Source: CAZNQW01 sp964575225 (GTDB taxonomy: Bacteria; Chloroflexota; Anaerolineae; JAAYZQ01). From it: 51,560 nt of DNA. The stretch is from NCBI GenBank assembly GCA_964575225.1, contig CAZNQW010000003.1:1-51560 (forward strand). The letters are read 5' to 3'. This document shows, in pieces, positions 7,813 to 16,202 of this stretch. Numbering within the stretch: position 1 is the first letter of the stretch; each line of letters starts with the position of its first letter. Made by a program: the position numbers and the translations under genes. The notes beneath the pieces are model-generated. The model saw only the letters and a program-made list of their open reading frames with translations, was not told where the DNA came from and ran no database searches.

Positions 7813-8559
7813 CTAGGAAATGACCAGCCCGCCATCGACAGCCAGGGTCTGCCCGGTGATAAAGCCGGCCTCATCGGATGCCAAAAAGGCCACGGCCGCG
7901 GCCATGTCCTCAGGTGTTCCGGTGCGTCCCAAGGGGGTGCGCGCCACGGCTTGCTGAATCAATTCTTCGGGCAGGGTGGAGGTCAGATCGGTGGGCACAA
8001 AACCGGGTGCAATGGCGTTGCAGGTAATCCCCCGCGAACCCAGTTCTTTGGCCACCGTCATGGTCAGGCCCACCAGCCCTGCCTTGGCAGAGGCATAGTT
8101 GGCCTGCCCGGCATTGCCCGATAGCCCGGCTACCGAGGTCACATTGACGATTCGCCCGTAGCGCTGGCGCATCATTGGACGGCTGGCAGCACGGATACAG
8201 AAAAAGGCTCCCTTGAGGTTGGTATCAAGGACCAGGTTCCAATCCTCATCGCTCATGCGCATAAGCAGTGTGTCGCGAGTGGTACCCGCGTTGTTGACCA
8301 GGATGTCGATGCGTCCAAAGGTCTTTTGGGTGGCGTCGATCAGGGCCTGGGCCTCGGCAGCCTGGCTGACGTCGGCCTGGGCGGCAATGGCTTGTCCGCC
8401 TGATTGTTCGATCTCGCGGACTACGGCTAGGGCTGCGCCCTCATCGGAGCGGTAGTTGACCACCACCCGAGCGCCGCCTGCCGCCAGCCGCAGAGCAATG
8501 GCGCGCCCAATACCCCGCGAGCTGCCCGTCACTACCGCTACCTTGTCCTCAAAGTCCAT
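7813..8559 (-). CDS. fabG: 3-oxoacyl-ACP reductase FabG
   Basis: A short-chain dehydrogenase of 248 residues, the usual FabG length, that reduces 3-oxoacyl-ACP with NADPH in fatty acid elongation. It shows the cofactor loop TGSSRGIGRA, the NNAG motif (LVNNAGTTRDT) and the catalytic Ser-Tyr-Lys set (VTSVAGLSGN...YASAK). The ATG at 8559 with AAAGGAC upstream fits the family better than an in-frame ATG 24 bases earlier. It follows fabD by 51 bases and precedes the Asp23-nusB-tat genes, with no terminator seen between. Confidence 0.93.
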   Translation of the reverse strand: MDFEDKVAVVTGSSRGIGRAIALRLAAGGARVVVNYRSDEGAALAVVREIEQSGGQAIAAQADVSQAAEAQALIDATQKTFGRIDILVNNAGTTRDTLLMRMSDEDWNLVLDTNLKGAFFCIRAASRPMMRQRYGRIVNVTSVAGLSGNAGQANYASAKAGLVGLTMTVAKELGSRGITCNAIAPGFVPTDLTSTLPEELIQQAVARTPLGRTGTPEDMAAAVAFLASDEAGFITGQTLAVDGGLVIS

Positions 8560-8610
8560 CGTCCCGTCCTTTGCTCCCGCCATTCTCTTTGGGTGGGCGA
8601 AGTGGCAAGC

Positions 8611-9546
8611 TTATCCTTGTAGGAGTCCAACGGCGGCCCGGTTGCCCACCGAAACCACTTGGGCGCCGGGCTCGATGCGCGATACGAGCTTGCTCAACAC
8701 GTCCTTGGGCCCAATCTCCACAAAGCGTTCCACGCCCTGGCCTGCCATGTACCTCACCGAATCGGTCCAGCGCACCGACCAGGTCAGTTGGCCGGCCAAC
8801 TCGTCGCGGATCTCGTCGACGTTGAGCAAGGGCCGGGCGCTGATGTTGGCCACCACAGTCGTGTGGGGCAGGCGCATCGGCGTAGCATCTACTGCGGCGC
8901 GAAAGTCGCGCACAATGCCGGCCATCAACGGCGAATGGGCGGCAATGCTCACGGCCAGGCGAATGATGCGCCTTCCGCCCTTTTCTTTGAGTCGTTCAAT
9001 GGCCTGAGTCAGCGCCTCTTCGTCGCCCGAGATGACGACCTGTCCAGGCGAATTGTAGTTGGCGATCTGAACCGGCTTGCCCGTGGCTTCGGCCGCCTGT
9101 TTGCAGGCCTGCTCCACGTCTTTGTCTTCCATTTTGAGTACGGCTGCCATACCGCCTGGTTGTCGCTCGCCCGCCAGCTTCATCAGCCGCCCGCGCTCTT
9201 GCACCAGCCGCAGTCCATCGGCAAACTCGAAGGCACCCGCCGCTGCCAGGGCCGTTAGCTCGCCCAGGCTGTGTCCGGCCATCATGTGACATTCCGGTAG
9301 TTTGCCTTCGGCCTTGAGGGCATGAAGCACCGCCAGGCTCGTCACCCACAGGGCCGGTTGCGTGTAGACCGTGTCGTCCAGCTTTTCGGCTGGACCCTCA
9401 AAGCAGAGGGCCGACAGTGGGTAGCCCAGAGTGTCGTCCGCTTCTTCGTACAGGCGGCGGACGCCGGGATAGGCCTGGGCCAGGTCGTGACCCATGCCTA
9501 TCTCCTGAGAACCCTGACCGGGAAAAATCAAGGCAGTTTGGCTCAT
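8611..9546 (-). CDS. fabD: Malonyl-CoA:ACP transacylase FabD
   Basis: A 311-residue acyltransferase that loads malonate on acyl carrier protein. The N-terminus has IFPGQGSQEIGMG, the nucleophile elbow is AGHSLGELTAL (Ser93), and the catalytic His is in AAHSPLM. Length and motifs match FabD. It is followed by fabG. The genes acpP, fabH and plsX, often found beside it, are absent from the window. Confidence 0.95.
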   Translation of the reverse strand: MSQTALIFPGQGSQEIGMGHDLAQAYPGVRRLYEEADDTLGYPLSALCFEGPAEKLDDTVYTQPALWVTSLAVLHALKAEGKLPECHMMAGHSLGELTALAAAGAFEFADGLRLVQERGRLMKLAGERQPGGMAAVLKMEDKDVEQACKQAAEATGKPVQIANYNSPGQVVISGDEEALTQAIERLKEKGGRRIIRLAVSIAAHSPLMAGIVRDFRAAVDATPMRLPHTTVVANISARPLLNVDEIRDELAGQLTWSVRWTDSVRYMAGQGVERFVEIGPKDVLSKLVSRIEPGAQVVSVGNRAAVGLLQG

Positions 9547-9655
9547 CGGCGTTCTCTCATTTTGCCCATCTATGCAGGCCGGACCTGGTGTTCAGGCGCC
9601 ATTGATGAAAGCCTGATCCATGCCGCACTCCATTTGGTCTGGCGATTTCTCGGCA

Positions 9656-9692
9656 AAACAAGAGCCGTGTATCCACGATCAGACACGGCCCT
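9656..9692 (-). terminator. Terminator after rpmF
   Basis: A 7-bp stem (9664-9670 with 9683-9689) is followed on the minus strand by TCTTGTTTTG. It lies downstream of rpmF and upstream of fabD, so it probably limits read-through from the strong yceD promoter. Confidence 0.6.
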
Positions 9693-9736
9693 TCTTTGGT
9701 AGAGGATGCGCGCAGACCGCATCGCCGCGAAAAAAC

Positions 9737-9919
9737 CTATTCGGACTTGGCCACAACTTCGATGCCCCTGTAGTTGCCGCATGATGGGCAGACTTGGTGG
9801 GGCGGGCGCAGTTCATGGCACTTGGGACAGGGAACAAGGTTCCGGGCTTGCAGCGCGTGATGGCTGCGGCGCCGGCCTTTGCGGCCCTTGCCTAATTTAT
9901 GTTTTGGTGTTGCTCCCAC
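9737..9919 (-). CDS. rpmF: 50S ribosomal protein L32
   Basis: A 60-residue L32 of the zinc-binding type. The basic N-terminus (KHKLGKGRKGRRRSHHAL) is followed by a zinc ribbon with Cys31, Cys34, Cys44 and Cys47. It begins 3 bases after the yceD stop, the widely conserved yceD-rpmF pair. Confidence 0.96.
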   Translation of the reverse strand: MGATPKHKLGKGRKGRRRSHHALQARNLVPCPKCHELRPPHQVCPSCGNYRGIEVVAKSE

Positions 9920-9922
9920 GGG

Positions 9923-10477
9923 TCATTCACTCCCTTCCTGAGAATCAGCTACATCTGATATTAGAGCCTGCAACGCGGTCCACCGTGGATCGATGGGCGC
10001 CGTGTCGCATGTGCACTCGCCGAGATTTCGGTTTCCCCCGCATTGGGGGCACAACCCAAGGCAATCGGGACGGCACAAGCCGGGCGTTGAGCTGGCAAGG
10101 AGCAGACCCTGCCGTATCACCTCGCTCAGATCCAGCATGTGCTCGGCGTCGATCAACAAGGCCAAGTCCTGATCCTCATCGGGCACGGCATCGATGGGCA
10201 CATTGTCGATCCGCAGCGCCGGCAGGAATTCCTCTTCGAGCTGAAGCCGCACTTTTGCGTCGTAGGGCTCCAGGCAGCGACGGCATTCCAGCCTCAGCGT
10301 CACGCGCAATGTGCCGGTGGCCAAGATGCCCTGTGAGGTGCGCATCAAGGTCAATCGACCTCGCAGAGGACTCGCCGGATCAATCGCCGGGTCTAGATGG
10401 CGTATGTCCTCATTTAGCTCAAACTTGCGCGATGAACCGGTCGGCCCTTTGATTAGTTGGGCAACATTAATGCGCAT
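9923..10477 (-). CDS. yceD: YceD/DUF177 family protein
   Basis: A 184-residue DUF177 protein. It has the CRRCLEPYDA motif in the middle and a Cys-rich end (CRPDCLGLCPQCG then CTCD) typical of family members outside Proteobacteria. YceD proteins are linked to 23S rRNA/L32 expression, mainly through the constant pairing with rpmF seen here. The ATG at 10477 (MRINVAQL) has AAGG upstream; an earlier in-frame start would place the start inside the expected leader. Confidence 0.9.
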   Translation of the reverse strand: MRINVAQLIKGPTGSSRKFELNEDIRHLDPAIDPASPLRGRLTLMRTSQGILATGTLRVTLRLECRRCLEPYDAKVRLQLEEEFLPALRIDNVPIDAVPDEDQDLALLIDAEHMLDLSEVIRQGLLLASSTPGLCRPDCLGLCPQCGGNRNLGECTCDTAPIDPRWTALQALISDVADSQEGSE

Positions 10478-10517
10478 GGTGCCTTGTTTACGCCCCCCCC
10501 TGCTGTTGGGTTGCACA

Positions 10518-10546
10518 ATTATAGGTCAGAGTGGCCTGCCTGTCAA
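10518..10546 (-). promoter_or_regulatory. Consensus sigma-70-type promoter of yceD-rpmF
   Basis: Minus strand: -35 TTGACA (10541-10546), 17-base spacer, -10 TATAAT (10518-10523). Both hexamers match the consensus perfectly. The start would be near 10511, about 34 bases before the yceD ATG, with a run of G residues in the leader. Confidence 0.85.
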
Positions 10547-10814
10547 AAACCAGACAGGGCCGGACGGGGCTTGGCTCGATCGGCCAAGCCCTTGCAAGGG
10601 TACCCTCAGACTGAGTCCTCTTGGGCGAGTCGTCGGGTTCCGTGCCCTTGTACCCGTTTGTGGGGGTCCGCGTCAAACAGGTCTCTTTCGTCCCCCTGCC
10701 AAGATCCCAGACCCCCTCTTGGCAGGAGCAATGGCGCAGGGTCCGCATGCCGAACAAGCCCCCTGCAGGGAGCCTTGGAGCTGCACGGGCACCGTCCCAG
10801 GATCGTCAGCCGGC
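10547..10814. other. Non-coding stretch between yceD promoter and coiled-coil gene
   Basis: No gene is seen here. It holds a perfect 10-bp inverted repeat (10695-10704 and 10717-10726, loop 12) without a T-run and a GGGCTTGG/CCAAGCCC hairpin near 10568-10592. One of these may end transcription of the coiled-coil gene. Confidence 0.5.
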
Positions 10815-11315
10815 TTATGGAAGCTCCTCTTGCGGTGCCATGTCGGCATCGGCTGGCGAGAGTGTGTCCAGGCCGTTGCGCACGGTCGCGAGCAGGTTGG
10901 CGATCTGAGATTCGACCGTGCCGAGCTGATCGTCAAGGCTGGTGAGTACGGTGCGGGCGTATTCGTCCGCTTCCGTTTTGAGTTCCTCTGCCTCGCGTTG
11001 GGCCCGTTCGATGATGGTCTTTTCGCGTTTGGAGGCCACCTGGATGATCTCGTGTTCCTCCATGCGCTTTTCGCCCTCTTCTTGCGCCATACGGATGATG
11101 TGGTCCGCCTCCGATTGGGCTTCGGCGATGACCTGTTCGCGCTCGCGTTGGAGTTTTTCCGCTTCTTTGATTTCCTTTGGAATGGCCGTGCGCATCTGAT
11201 CGATCACATCCAGAAAATCGTCCTCGTTGATGACCAGATAGGCGCTGAGCGGCATGCGCCAGCTTTCATTGAGTAGCCGCTCGAGTCGATCGATGAGAAG
11301 ATAGATGTCGTTAAT
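10815..11315 (-). CDS. Coiled-coil protein, DivIVA/ATP-synthase-B-like; probable ATT start
   Basis: A soluble, strongly charged protein rich in Glu, Arg and Ala, with a long predicted coiled coil (KEIKEAEKLQREREQVIAEAQ to REAEELKTEADEYA). It resembles small proteins annotated as ATPase or cell-division (DivIVA-like) proteins. The first ATG (11255) would cut off a conserved-looking N-terminus, NDIYLLIDRLERLLNESWR. That segment is open in frame back to an ATT at 11313-11315, which has an excellent AAGGAGG eight bases upstream and no ATG, GTG or TTG nearby. I take ATT as the start (166 residues). The function is unknown. Confidence 0.7.
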   Translation of the reverse strand: MNDIYLLIDRLERLLNESWRMPLSAYLVINEDDFLDVIDQMRTAIPKEIKEAEKLQREREQVIAEAQSEADHIIRMAQEEGEKRMEEHEIIQVASKREKTIIERAQREAEELKTEADEYARTVLTSLDDQLGTVESQIANLLATVRNGLDTLSPADADMAPQEELP

Positions 11316-11342
11316 GGGAATCGCCTCCTTTCTTTTTGCTCT

Positions 11343-11368
11343 GGGACAGGGTATTTCCCAACTGTCCC
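11343..11368 (-). terminator. Hairpin between coaD and the coiled-coil gene
   Basis: Inverted repeat GGGACAG/CTGTCCC (11343-11349, 11362-11368) lies downstream of coaD and just upstream of the next gene's ribosome site. It has no clear T-run, so it could be a weak terminator or a leader hairpin. Confidence 0.35.
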
Positions 11369-11426
11369 GGCCTGTTACGCACTATCAGTCTGCCTCAAGA
11401 AACCGTTGTTCAGGCCTCTTTTTTCC

Positions 11427-11954
11427 TCAATCGCGCAGTGAAACCAGCCTCACCGGCGATTCAGCGTCTTGATCCAGCGCATCGAATTTGGCGCGCATGG
11501 CCTCGGCGACGGCGGGTGGCACCATACCCGTGACGCACCCACCCAACATGGCAATTTCCTTCACTGTGCTGGCGCTCAAAAAGGCATAGTCCTGGCTGGT
11601 CATCAGGCAGACCATCTCGATGCCGGGCGCCAGCTTTTTGTTGGTCAATGCCATGTGGAATTCCAACTCGAAATCCGAGATGGCGCGTAGGCCGCGCACA
11701 ATGACCTGGGCGCCGCACTGCTGAGCAAACTCGACGGTGAGCTGCCGATAGGTCGTCACCGTGATGTTGGGTATGGGGCGTAATGCCTCTTGCAGCATGG
11801 CCTGGCGCTCCTGGATGCTGAACAGGAGGTTTTTCATGGGCCGGGCATAGACGGCCACGGTGAGATGGTCAAAGAGTCGCGCCGCCCGGCTGGCAATGTC
11901 AATGTGTCCGTTGTGCACCGGGTCAAAGGTTCCCGGATAGATGGCAGTGGGCAT
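11427..11954 (-). CDS. coaD: Phosphopantetheine adenylyltransferase
   Basis: A 175-residue CoaD, which transfers AMP to 4'-phosphopantetheine in coenzyme A synthesis. It has the nucleotidyltransferase signature YPGTFDPVHNGH at the N-terminus and FLSASTVKEIA in place of the usual ISST-V-RE motif. RGLRAISDFELEFHMA is also typical. The ATG follows GGGAGGACCCATC. It begins 16 bases after recG, so the two are probably co-transcribed. Confidence 0.95.
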   Translation of the reverse strand: MPTAIYPGTFDPVHNGHIDIASRAARLFDHLTVAVYARPMKNLLFSIQERQAMLQEALRPIPNITVTTYRQLTVEFAQQCGAQVIVRGLRAISDFELEFHMALTNKKLAPGIEMVCLMTSQDYAFLSASTVKEIAMLGGCVTGMVPPAVAEAMRAKFDALDQDAESPVRLVSLRD

Positions 11955-11970
11955 GATGGGTCCTCCCTGG

Positions 11971-14436
11971 TTAGCTCAGGTCGCCTTTTCCCTCCCAGAA
12001 CCGGGCTAAATAGCCGGCCAGGGGGGCAAAGTCGGGTGTGGCGAGCATCGGATCGGCGTCAAAGATTGCTTTGGCCTCCTGACGCGCCAATTCCAGAACC
12101 TTGGTGTTGCTCAGGCTTGCCAGGCGCAAGGCGGGCAGGCCGCTCTGTCTGACTCCAAAAAAGTCGCCGGGTCCCCGCAGCTCCAGATCCTTTTCGGCAA
12201 GCACGAATCCGTCCTGAGTCTCTTCGATGGCCTTGAGCCGCTCCCAGGTGGCTTTGGTGTCGGGATCGTCCGGCGAGACTGTGTCCGACACAAGCAAGCA
12301 GTAGGAGGGATGAGGGCCGCGTCCCACCCGCCCCCGGAATTGGTGGAGTTGGGCCAGGCCGAACCGGTCGGCGCCCTCGATGAGCATCACCGAGGCGTTG
12401 GGCACATCGATCCCGACCTCGACCACTGAAGTCGAGACCAGGATGTCGATCTCACCCTGGTGGAATTGGCTCATCACCTGTTCCTTTTCGCGCGCTTTGA
12501 GTCGACCATGAAGCAGGCCCAGGCGCAGGTCGGGAAAGATCTTTTCCTGAAGGCGCTCAAACTCTTCGACGGCGGCCTTGGCCTCTACCTTGTCGGATTC
12601 TTCGACCAATGGGTAGAGGATAAAGGCCTGGCGCCCCTTTTCGATCTGGTTGCGCAAAAAGGCATAGGCCCGCTCCCGTTCTCGGGGCAGCAGCCAGCGG
12701 GTTTCGATGGGCTGGCGCCCCACCGGCATCTCGTCGATCACCGAAAGATCGAGATCGCCGTATAGGGTTAAAGCCAGGCTTCGTGGGATCGGTGTGGCGC
12801 TCATGACCAGCATGTGGGCCGTGCCGCTCTTGCCTCGCAGCGCTGCCCGCTGGATTACGCCAAAGCGGTGTTGTTCGTCGACGATCACCAGCCCCAAGTC
12901 GGGAAAAGTGACGTGCCGTTGGATGAGCGCATGGGTGCCTACCACGACGTCGGCCTCGCCCGAAGCAATGGCCTTGTAGGCGTCTCGCCGCTCGGCCATG
13001 CGCATGCCGCCGGTCAGTAGCGAGACCGTTACCGGCCGATCCAAGCCCCACTCGTGGGCGTCGGCCAGCAAGGTGCGGATGGTTTGAAAGTGTTGATCGG
13101 CCAGGATTTCGGTGGGCGCCATGAGGGCCGCTTGTTTGCCCGAAGCCAGGGCCATCAAAATCGCCGCTGCAGCCACCACCGTCTTGCCCGAGCCCACATC
13201 GCCCTGCAGCAGGCGACTCATCGGGCTGTTCTGGGTTAGGTCGTCCAGGATGTGTTCGATGCTCTGTTTCTGGGCCGTGGTAAGCTCAAAGGGCAACGAG
13301 CGGACAAAGGAATCGAGCAGCGCCTGGTTGCGCGGTAGGGGAATGCCTTCCTGGCGGCGCCAGTTCAGGCGCTGGCGCATCATGCCCAACTGGATCAACA
13401 GAAACTCGTCAAAAGACAAGCGGTGGCGTGCCGCCTCGGCTGACTGGGTATCGTTGGGAAAGTGGATCTGTTGCAGGGCGGTAGCCCGGTCCATCAGGCC
13501 CAGGCGTTGGCGCATCTCGGCCGGCAACGGATCGGGGACGCGGGACGCCCAGTGGTCCACCACCCGCTTGGTGATGCGGCGCATCCAGCGGGAGGTCAAC
13601 CCGCTGGTGACGGGATAGATCGGCACCAGCCGGCCGGTATGGATCAGGTCCCGTTCCAGGGGTTCCCAGGCCGGCGATTGCATGGTCAATCGGCCCAGGT
13701 ATTCGTCCACCTTGCCGCTGAGCACGACGCGGCGTCCCGGCTTGAGCTGACGAGTCAGAAATGGCTGGTTGAACCAAACTGCTTCAATGGTTCCCGAAGC
13801 ATCGGCCACGATGCTGCTGACGATGGGCGTCCCTCCTCGCGATCGGCGGGTGTTGGTCTCCCAAATGGTGCCGACGATGGTTGTGACCTCACCGTACTCG
13901 AGTTTGTCAATCGGTTTGAGCCTGCTGTAATCATCGTAGCGGTGGGGAAAGTGGTGAAGGAGATCCTCCACCGTGTAGATGTCCAACCGCTCCAGTTTGG
14001 TCGCGTTGGCCGTGCTGATGCCCGGCAGGGTGGTGACCGGCGCTTCGAGGCCTGCTCCTGCTCGCTGAGAAGGTGTGCGCTTGGGCGGCGACTCGGGAGC
14101 TGGCTGGGAGGTATTGGGGGGTGGGACGGTCCCCGGCTTGCTCAGCGGCGGCGTGCGAGGCTCGGGGGCTTGGAAGGCCTGGGCCTCTAGCAGCAGCTTT
14201 TCGATCTCGGCGATGGCGTCGGGGCGCTCGGATTCGGGCTGCTGGCCATACTGTCGCAGTCGGTCGGCGATCTGGTCGACGGCAGGGGGAGCGGCGTCGG
14301 TTGCCAATTCATCCAGGACTTCTTGTCGCCAATTGTCGACAAAGGACTCAAAGCCGTGGATGACGGCTTTGTTTTCATAGCCGTAGCTCTTTTCTAAATT
14401 CAGCATCTTGCTCAGCTTTTCAAAAGCTGCAAGCAT
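11971..14436 (-). CDS. recG: ATP-dependent DNA helicase RecG
   Basis: An 821-residue RecG, which remodels stalled forks and Holliday junctions. Residues 1 to about 130 are an extra N-terminal region with a Pro-rich linker, as found in several non-proteobacterial RecG proteins. The wedge/OB domain follows (LPGIS.. to YPVTSGL), then the helicase core with GDVGSGKT (Walker A), VDEQHRFG (motif II), MSATPIPRSL (motif III) and QFRGRVGRG (motif VI). The ATG is preceded by GGAGGG. It lies 27 bases downstream of the first DegV gene in one long operon. Confidence 0.96.
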   Translation of the reverse strand: MLAAFEKLSKMLNLEKSYGYENKAVIHGFESFVDNWRQEVLDELATDAAPPAVDQIADRLRQYGQQPESERPDAIAEIEKLLLEAQAFQAPEPRTPPLSKPGTVPPPNTSQPAPESPPKRTPSQRAGAGLEAPVTTLPGISTANATKLERLDIYTVEDLLHHFPHRYDDYSRLKPIDKLEYGEVTTIVGTIWETNTRRSRGGTPIVSSIVADASGTIEAVWFNQPFLTRQLKPGRRVVLSGKVDEYLGRLTMQSPAWEPLERDLIHTGRLVPIYPVTSGLTSRWMRRITKRVVDHWASRVPDPLPAEMRQRLGLMDRATALQQIHFPNDTQSAEAARHRLSFDEFLLIQLGMMRQRLNWRRQEGIPLPRNQALLDSFVRSLPFELTTAQKQSIEHILDDLTQNSPMSRLLQGDVGSGKTVVAAAAILMALASGKQAALMAPTEILADQHFQTIRTLLADAHEWGLDRPVTVSLLTGGMRMAERRDAYKAIASGEADVVVGTHALIQRHVTFPDLGLVIVDEQHRFGVIQRAALRGKSGTAHMLVMSATPIPRSLALTLYGDLDLSVIDEMPVGRQPIETRWLLPRERERAYAFLRNQIEKGRQAFILYPLVEESDKVEAKAAVEEFERLQEKIFPDLRLGLLHGRLKAREKEQVMSQFHQGEIDILVSTSVVEVGIDVPNASVMLIEGADRFGLAQLHQFRGRVGRGPHPSYCLLVSDTVSPDDPDTKATWERLKAIEETQDGFVLAEKDLELRGPGDFFGVRQSGLPALRLASLSNTKVLELARQEAKAIFDADPMLATPDFAPLAGYLARFWEGKGDLS

Positions 14437-14463
14437 GTTCCCTCCAGGGTTGATGTCGTCGCG

Positions 14464-15294
14464 CTAGGCCAGCAAACAGGCAATGCCTACAGCGCCCGGC
14501 CCCGCGTGACTGGCAATAATGACGCCCGCTGGGGCGATCAATCGTTCCCAGCGCGGATCGAGTTCTTGTACATGATCGGCCAACCGCTCGGCCCGATTGG
14601 GGGCATTGGTATGAAGGACCACTGCCTTTTCCAATGCACCCAAGTCTTTGACCAGTTCTATCAAACGGTGTTCTGCTCGGGCCGAGGTTCGCACCCGTTC
14701 GACCAGTTGTACCTGGCCCTCGTACACCTGGACGATGGGCTTGATGCGCATCAGCGTGCCGATGGCCGCTGCTACCCAGCTCACGCGCCCGCCGCGATGG
14801 ATATATTCCAGGGTATCCAGGGCGGCAAATACCCGCGCCCGCTTTTTCCAGCCTTCGATGCGTTCCAGAATCCGGGTCATCGACTCACCCCGTTGGGCTG
14901 CCTCTGCGGCTGCCAGGGCAATCAACCCATACCCCAGTGTGATCTGTTCCGAATCGACGAGGGTGATTCGCGCGCCCGAGACGGTCGACGCAGCCACTGA
15001 AGCCACACTGTAAAGGGCGCTCAGGTTGGCTGCCAGATGGATTGATATGATCTCATCTGTCTCCTGGGCCAGGTGGCGGTAGGCCTCTTCGTACACACCC
15101 GGTGGCGGCGCCCCGGTGGTGGGGATGATCTTGGATTCGACGAGTTTGGTGTAGAACTCGTCGTGGGTCAGATCGATCCCTTCCCTGAAGGACGTCGAGC
15201 CAAACATGACCAGCGCCGGGATGACGGTGATCCCCATGCGGGCGGCTAGGTCGGCCGGCAGGTCGGCTGTGCTGTCGGTGACAATTTTGACCAT
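14464..15294 (-). CDS. DegV/FakB family fatty acid-binding protein (copy 1)
   Basis: A 276-residue DegV protein starting MVKIVTDSTADLPADLA. The family binds a fatty acid and, as FakB, presents it to the kinase FakA. The signature DST loop, the GAPPPGVYEEAY segment and the C-terminal SHAGPGAVGIACL are visible. The ATG at 15294 gives the standard N-terminus; the frame is open further upstream but runs into the preceding DegV gene. It is one of three DegV genes in a row, which are clearly divergent in sequence and so may differ in ligand. Confidence 0.9.
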   Translation of the reverse strand: MVKIVTDSTADLPADLAARMGITVIPALVMFGSTSFREGIDLTHDEFYTKLVESKIIPTTGAPPPGVYEEAYRHLAQETDEIISIHLAANLSALYSVASVAASTVSGARITLVDSEQITLGYGLIALAAAEAAQRGESMTRILERIEGWKKRARVFAALDTLEYIHRGGRVSWVAAAIGTLMRIKPIVQVYEGQVQLVERVRTSARAEHRLIELVKDLGALEKAVVLHTNAPNRAERLADHVQELDPRWERLIAPAGVIIASHAGPGAVGIACLLA

Positions 15295-15311
15295 CGGATG
15301 TCGCCACCCCC

Positions 15312-16178
15312 TCAGGGCTGCTCGGTCTGTCCATCGGCTATCACGGCACACGCGCCCACGGCGCCCAATCCCAAATGAGCGACCAACGCCGAGCCGGCGG
15401 GCGCGATCACCAATCTGTCGGCCGCGACTCGGTTGCCCAGCTCACGGGCCAGATCGTGGATCGTTTCCTCGTCGCCGGCATAAAGCAAGGCCAACTCGGC
15501 CAACGGTCCCCAGGCGCGCACTTGGGCCACCAACTTTTCCAGGGCGCGGGAGCAGGTACGAACCCGCCCCCAGATTCTTGCCTCGCCATCATCCAGGCTG
15601 ATCAGCGGCTTGATGCGCAGAGCTGTTCCCAGGGTGCCTACGATCGGGTGCAGTCTGCCTCCCTGAACCAAGTTGTCCAGACGATCGACCATCGCCGCCG
15701 TCCGTCGTCGAGCCTTGAAGTCCTGAATTGCCCAGACGATCTCTTCGCGCGAGGCCCCTGCTTGGGCCAGTCGCGCAGCCTGAATCACTGTCCAGCCCAT
15801 CCCCATGGATACCGAGCCCGAGTCTATGACCTCGACACGCGAGGAATCGGGCATCTCCTGGGCGGCGGTCCAGGCCGCGTTGATCGTCCCGCTAAACCCA
15901 CTTGCCACGTGGATCGACAGGATACTGGTGCACGGGTCCACGTTCAGCAGCCGCTGGTAGGTGTGAATGAAATCGGCTACCGTTGGTTGGCTGGTGCGCA
16001 AGAGCCCAGGCCTGTCCATCAGCAAGCGATAAAAGGCCGAAGGTGTCAGGTCCACGCCGTCCCGATAGACGGTATCGCCCACGTGGACCAGGCAGGGCAC
16101 AATCTCGATCTCCAGGGCCTCTGCCAGCTCTGTCGGGATATCGCCGGTGCTGTCGGTGACAATGCGAACAGGATTCAC
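15312..16178 (-). CDS. DegV/FakB family fatty acid-binding protein (copy 2)
   Basis: A 288-residue DegV protein (VRIVTDSTGDIPTELAEALE, then SQPTVADFIHTYQRLL and IHVASGFSGTINAAW). The C-terminal end has VAHLGLGAVGACAV. The start is GTG. It lies between the other two DegV genes, with gaps of about 20 bases on both sides, in the operon headed by the Asp23 and FakA-like genes. It probably works with the FakA-like kinase. Confidence 0.9.
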   Translation of the reverse strand: MNPVRIVTDSTGDIPTELAEALEIEIVPCLVHVGDTVYRDGVDLTPSAFYRLLMDRPGLLRTSQPTVADFIHTYQRLLNVDPCTSILSIHVASGFSGTINAAWTAAQEMPDSSRVEVIDSGSVSMGMGWTVIQAARLAQAGASREEIVWAIQDFKARRRTAAMVDRLDNLVQGGRLHPIVGTLGTALRIKPLISLDDGEARIWGRVRTCSRALEKLVAQVRAWGPLAELALLYAGDEETIHDLARELGNRVAADRLVIAPAGSALVAHLGLGAVGACAVIADGQTEQP

Positions 16179-16202
16179 AACGGCACTCTTTTCTGGCGGA
16201 CG

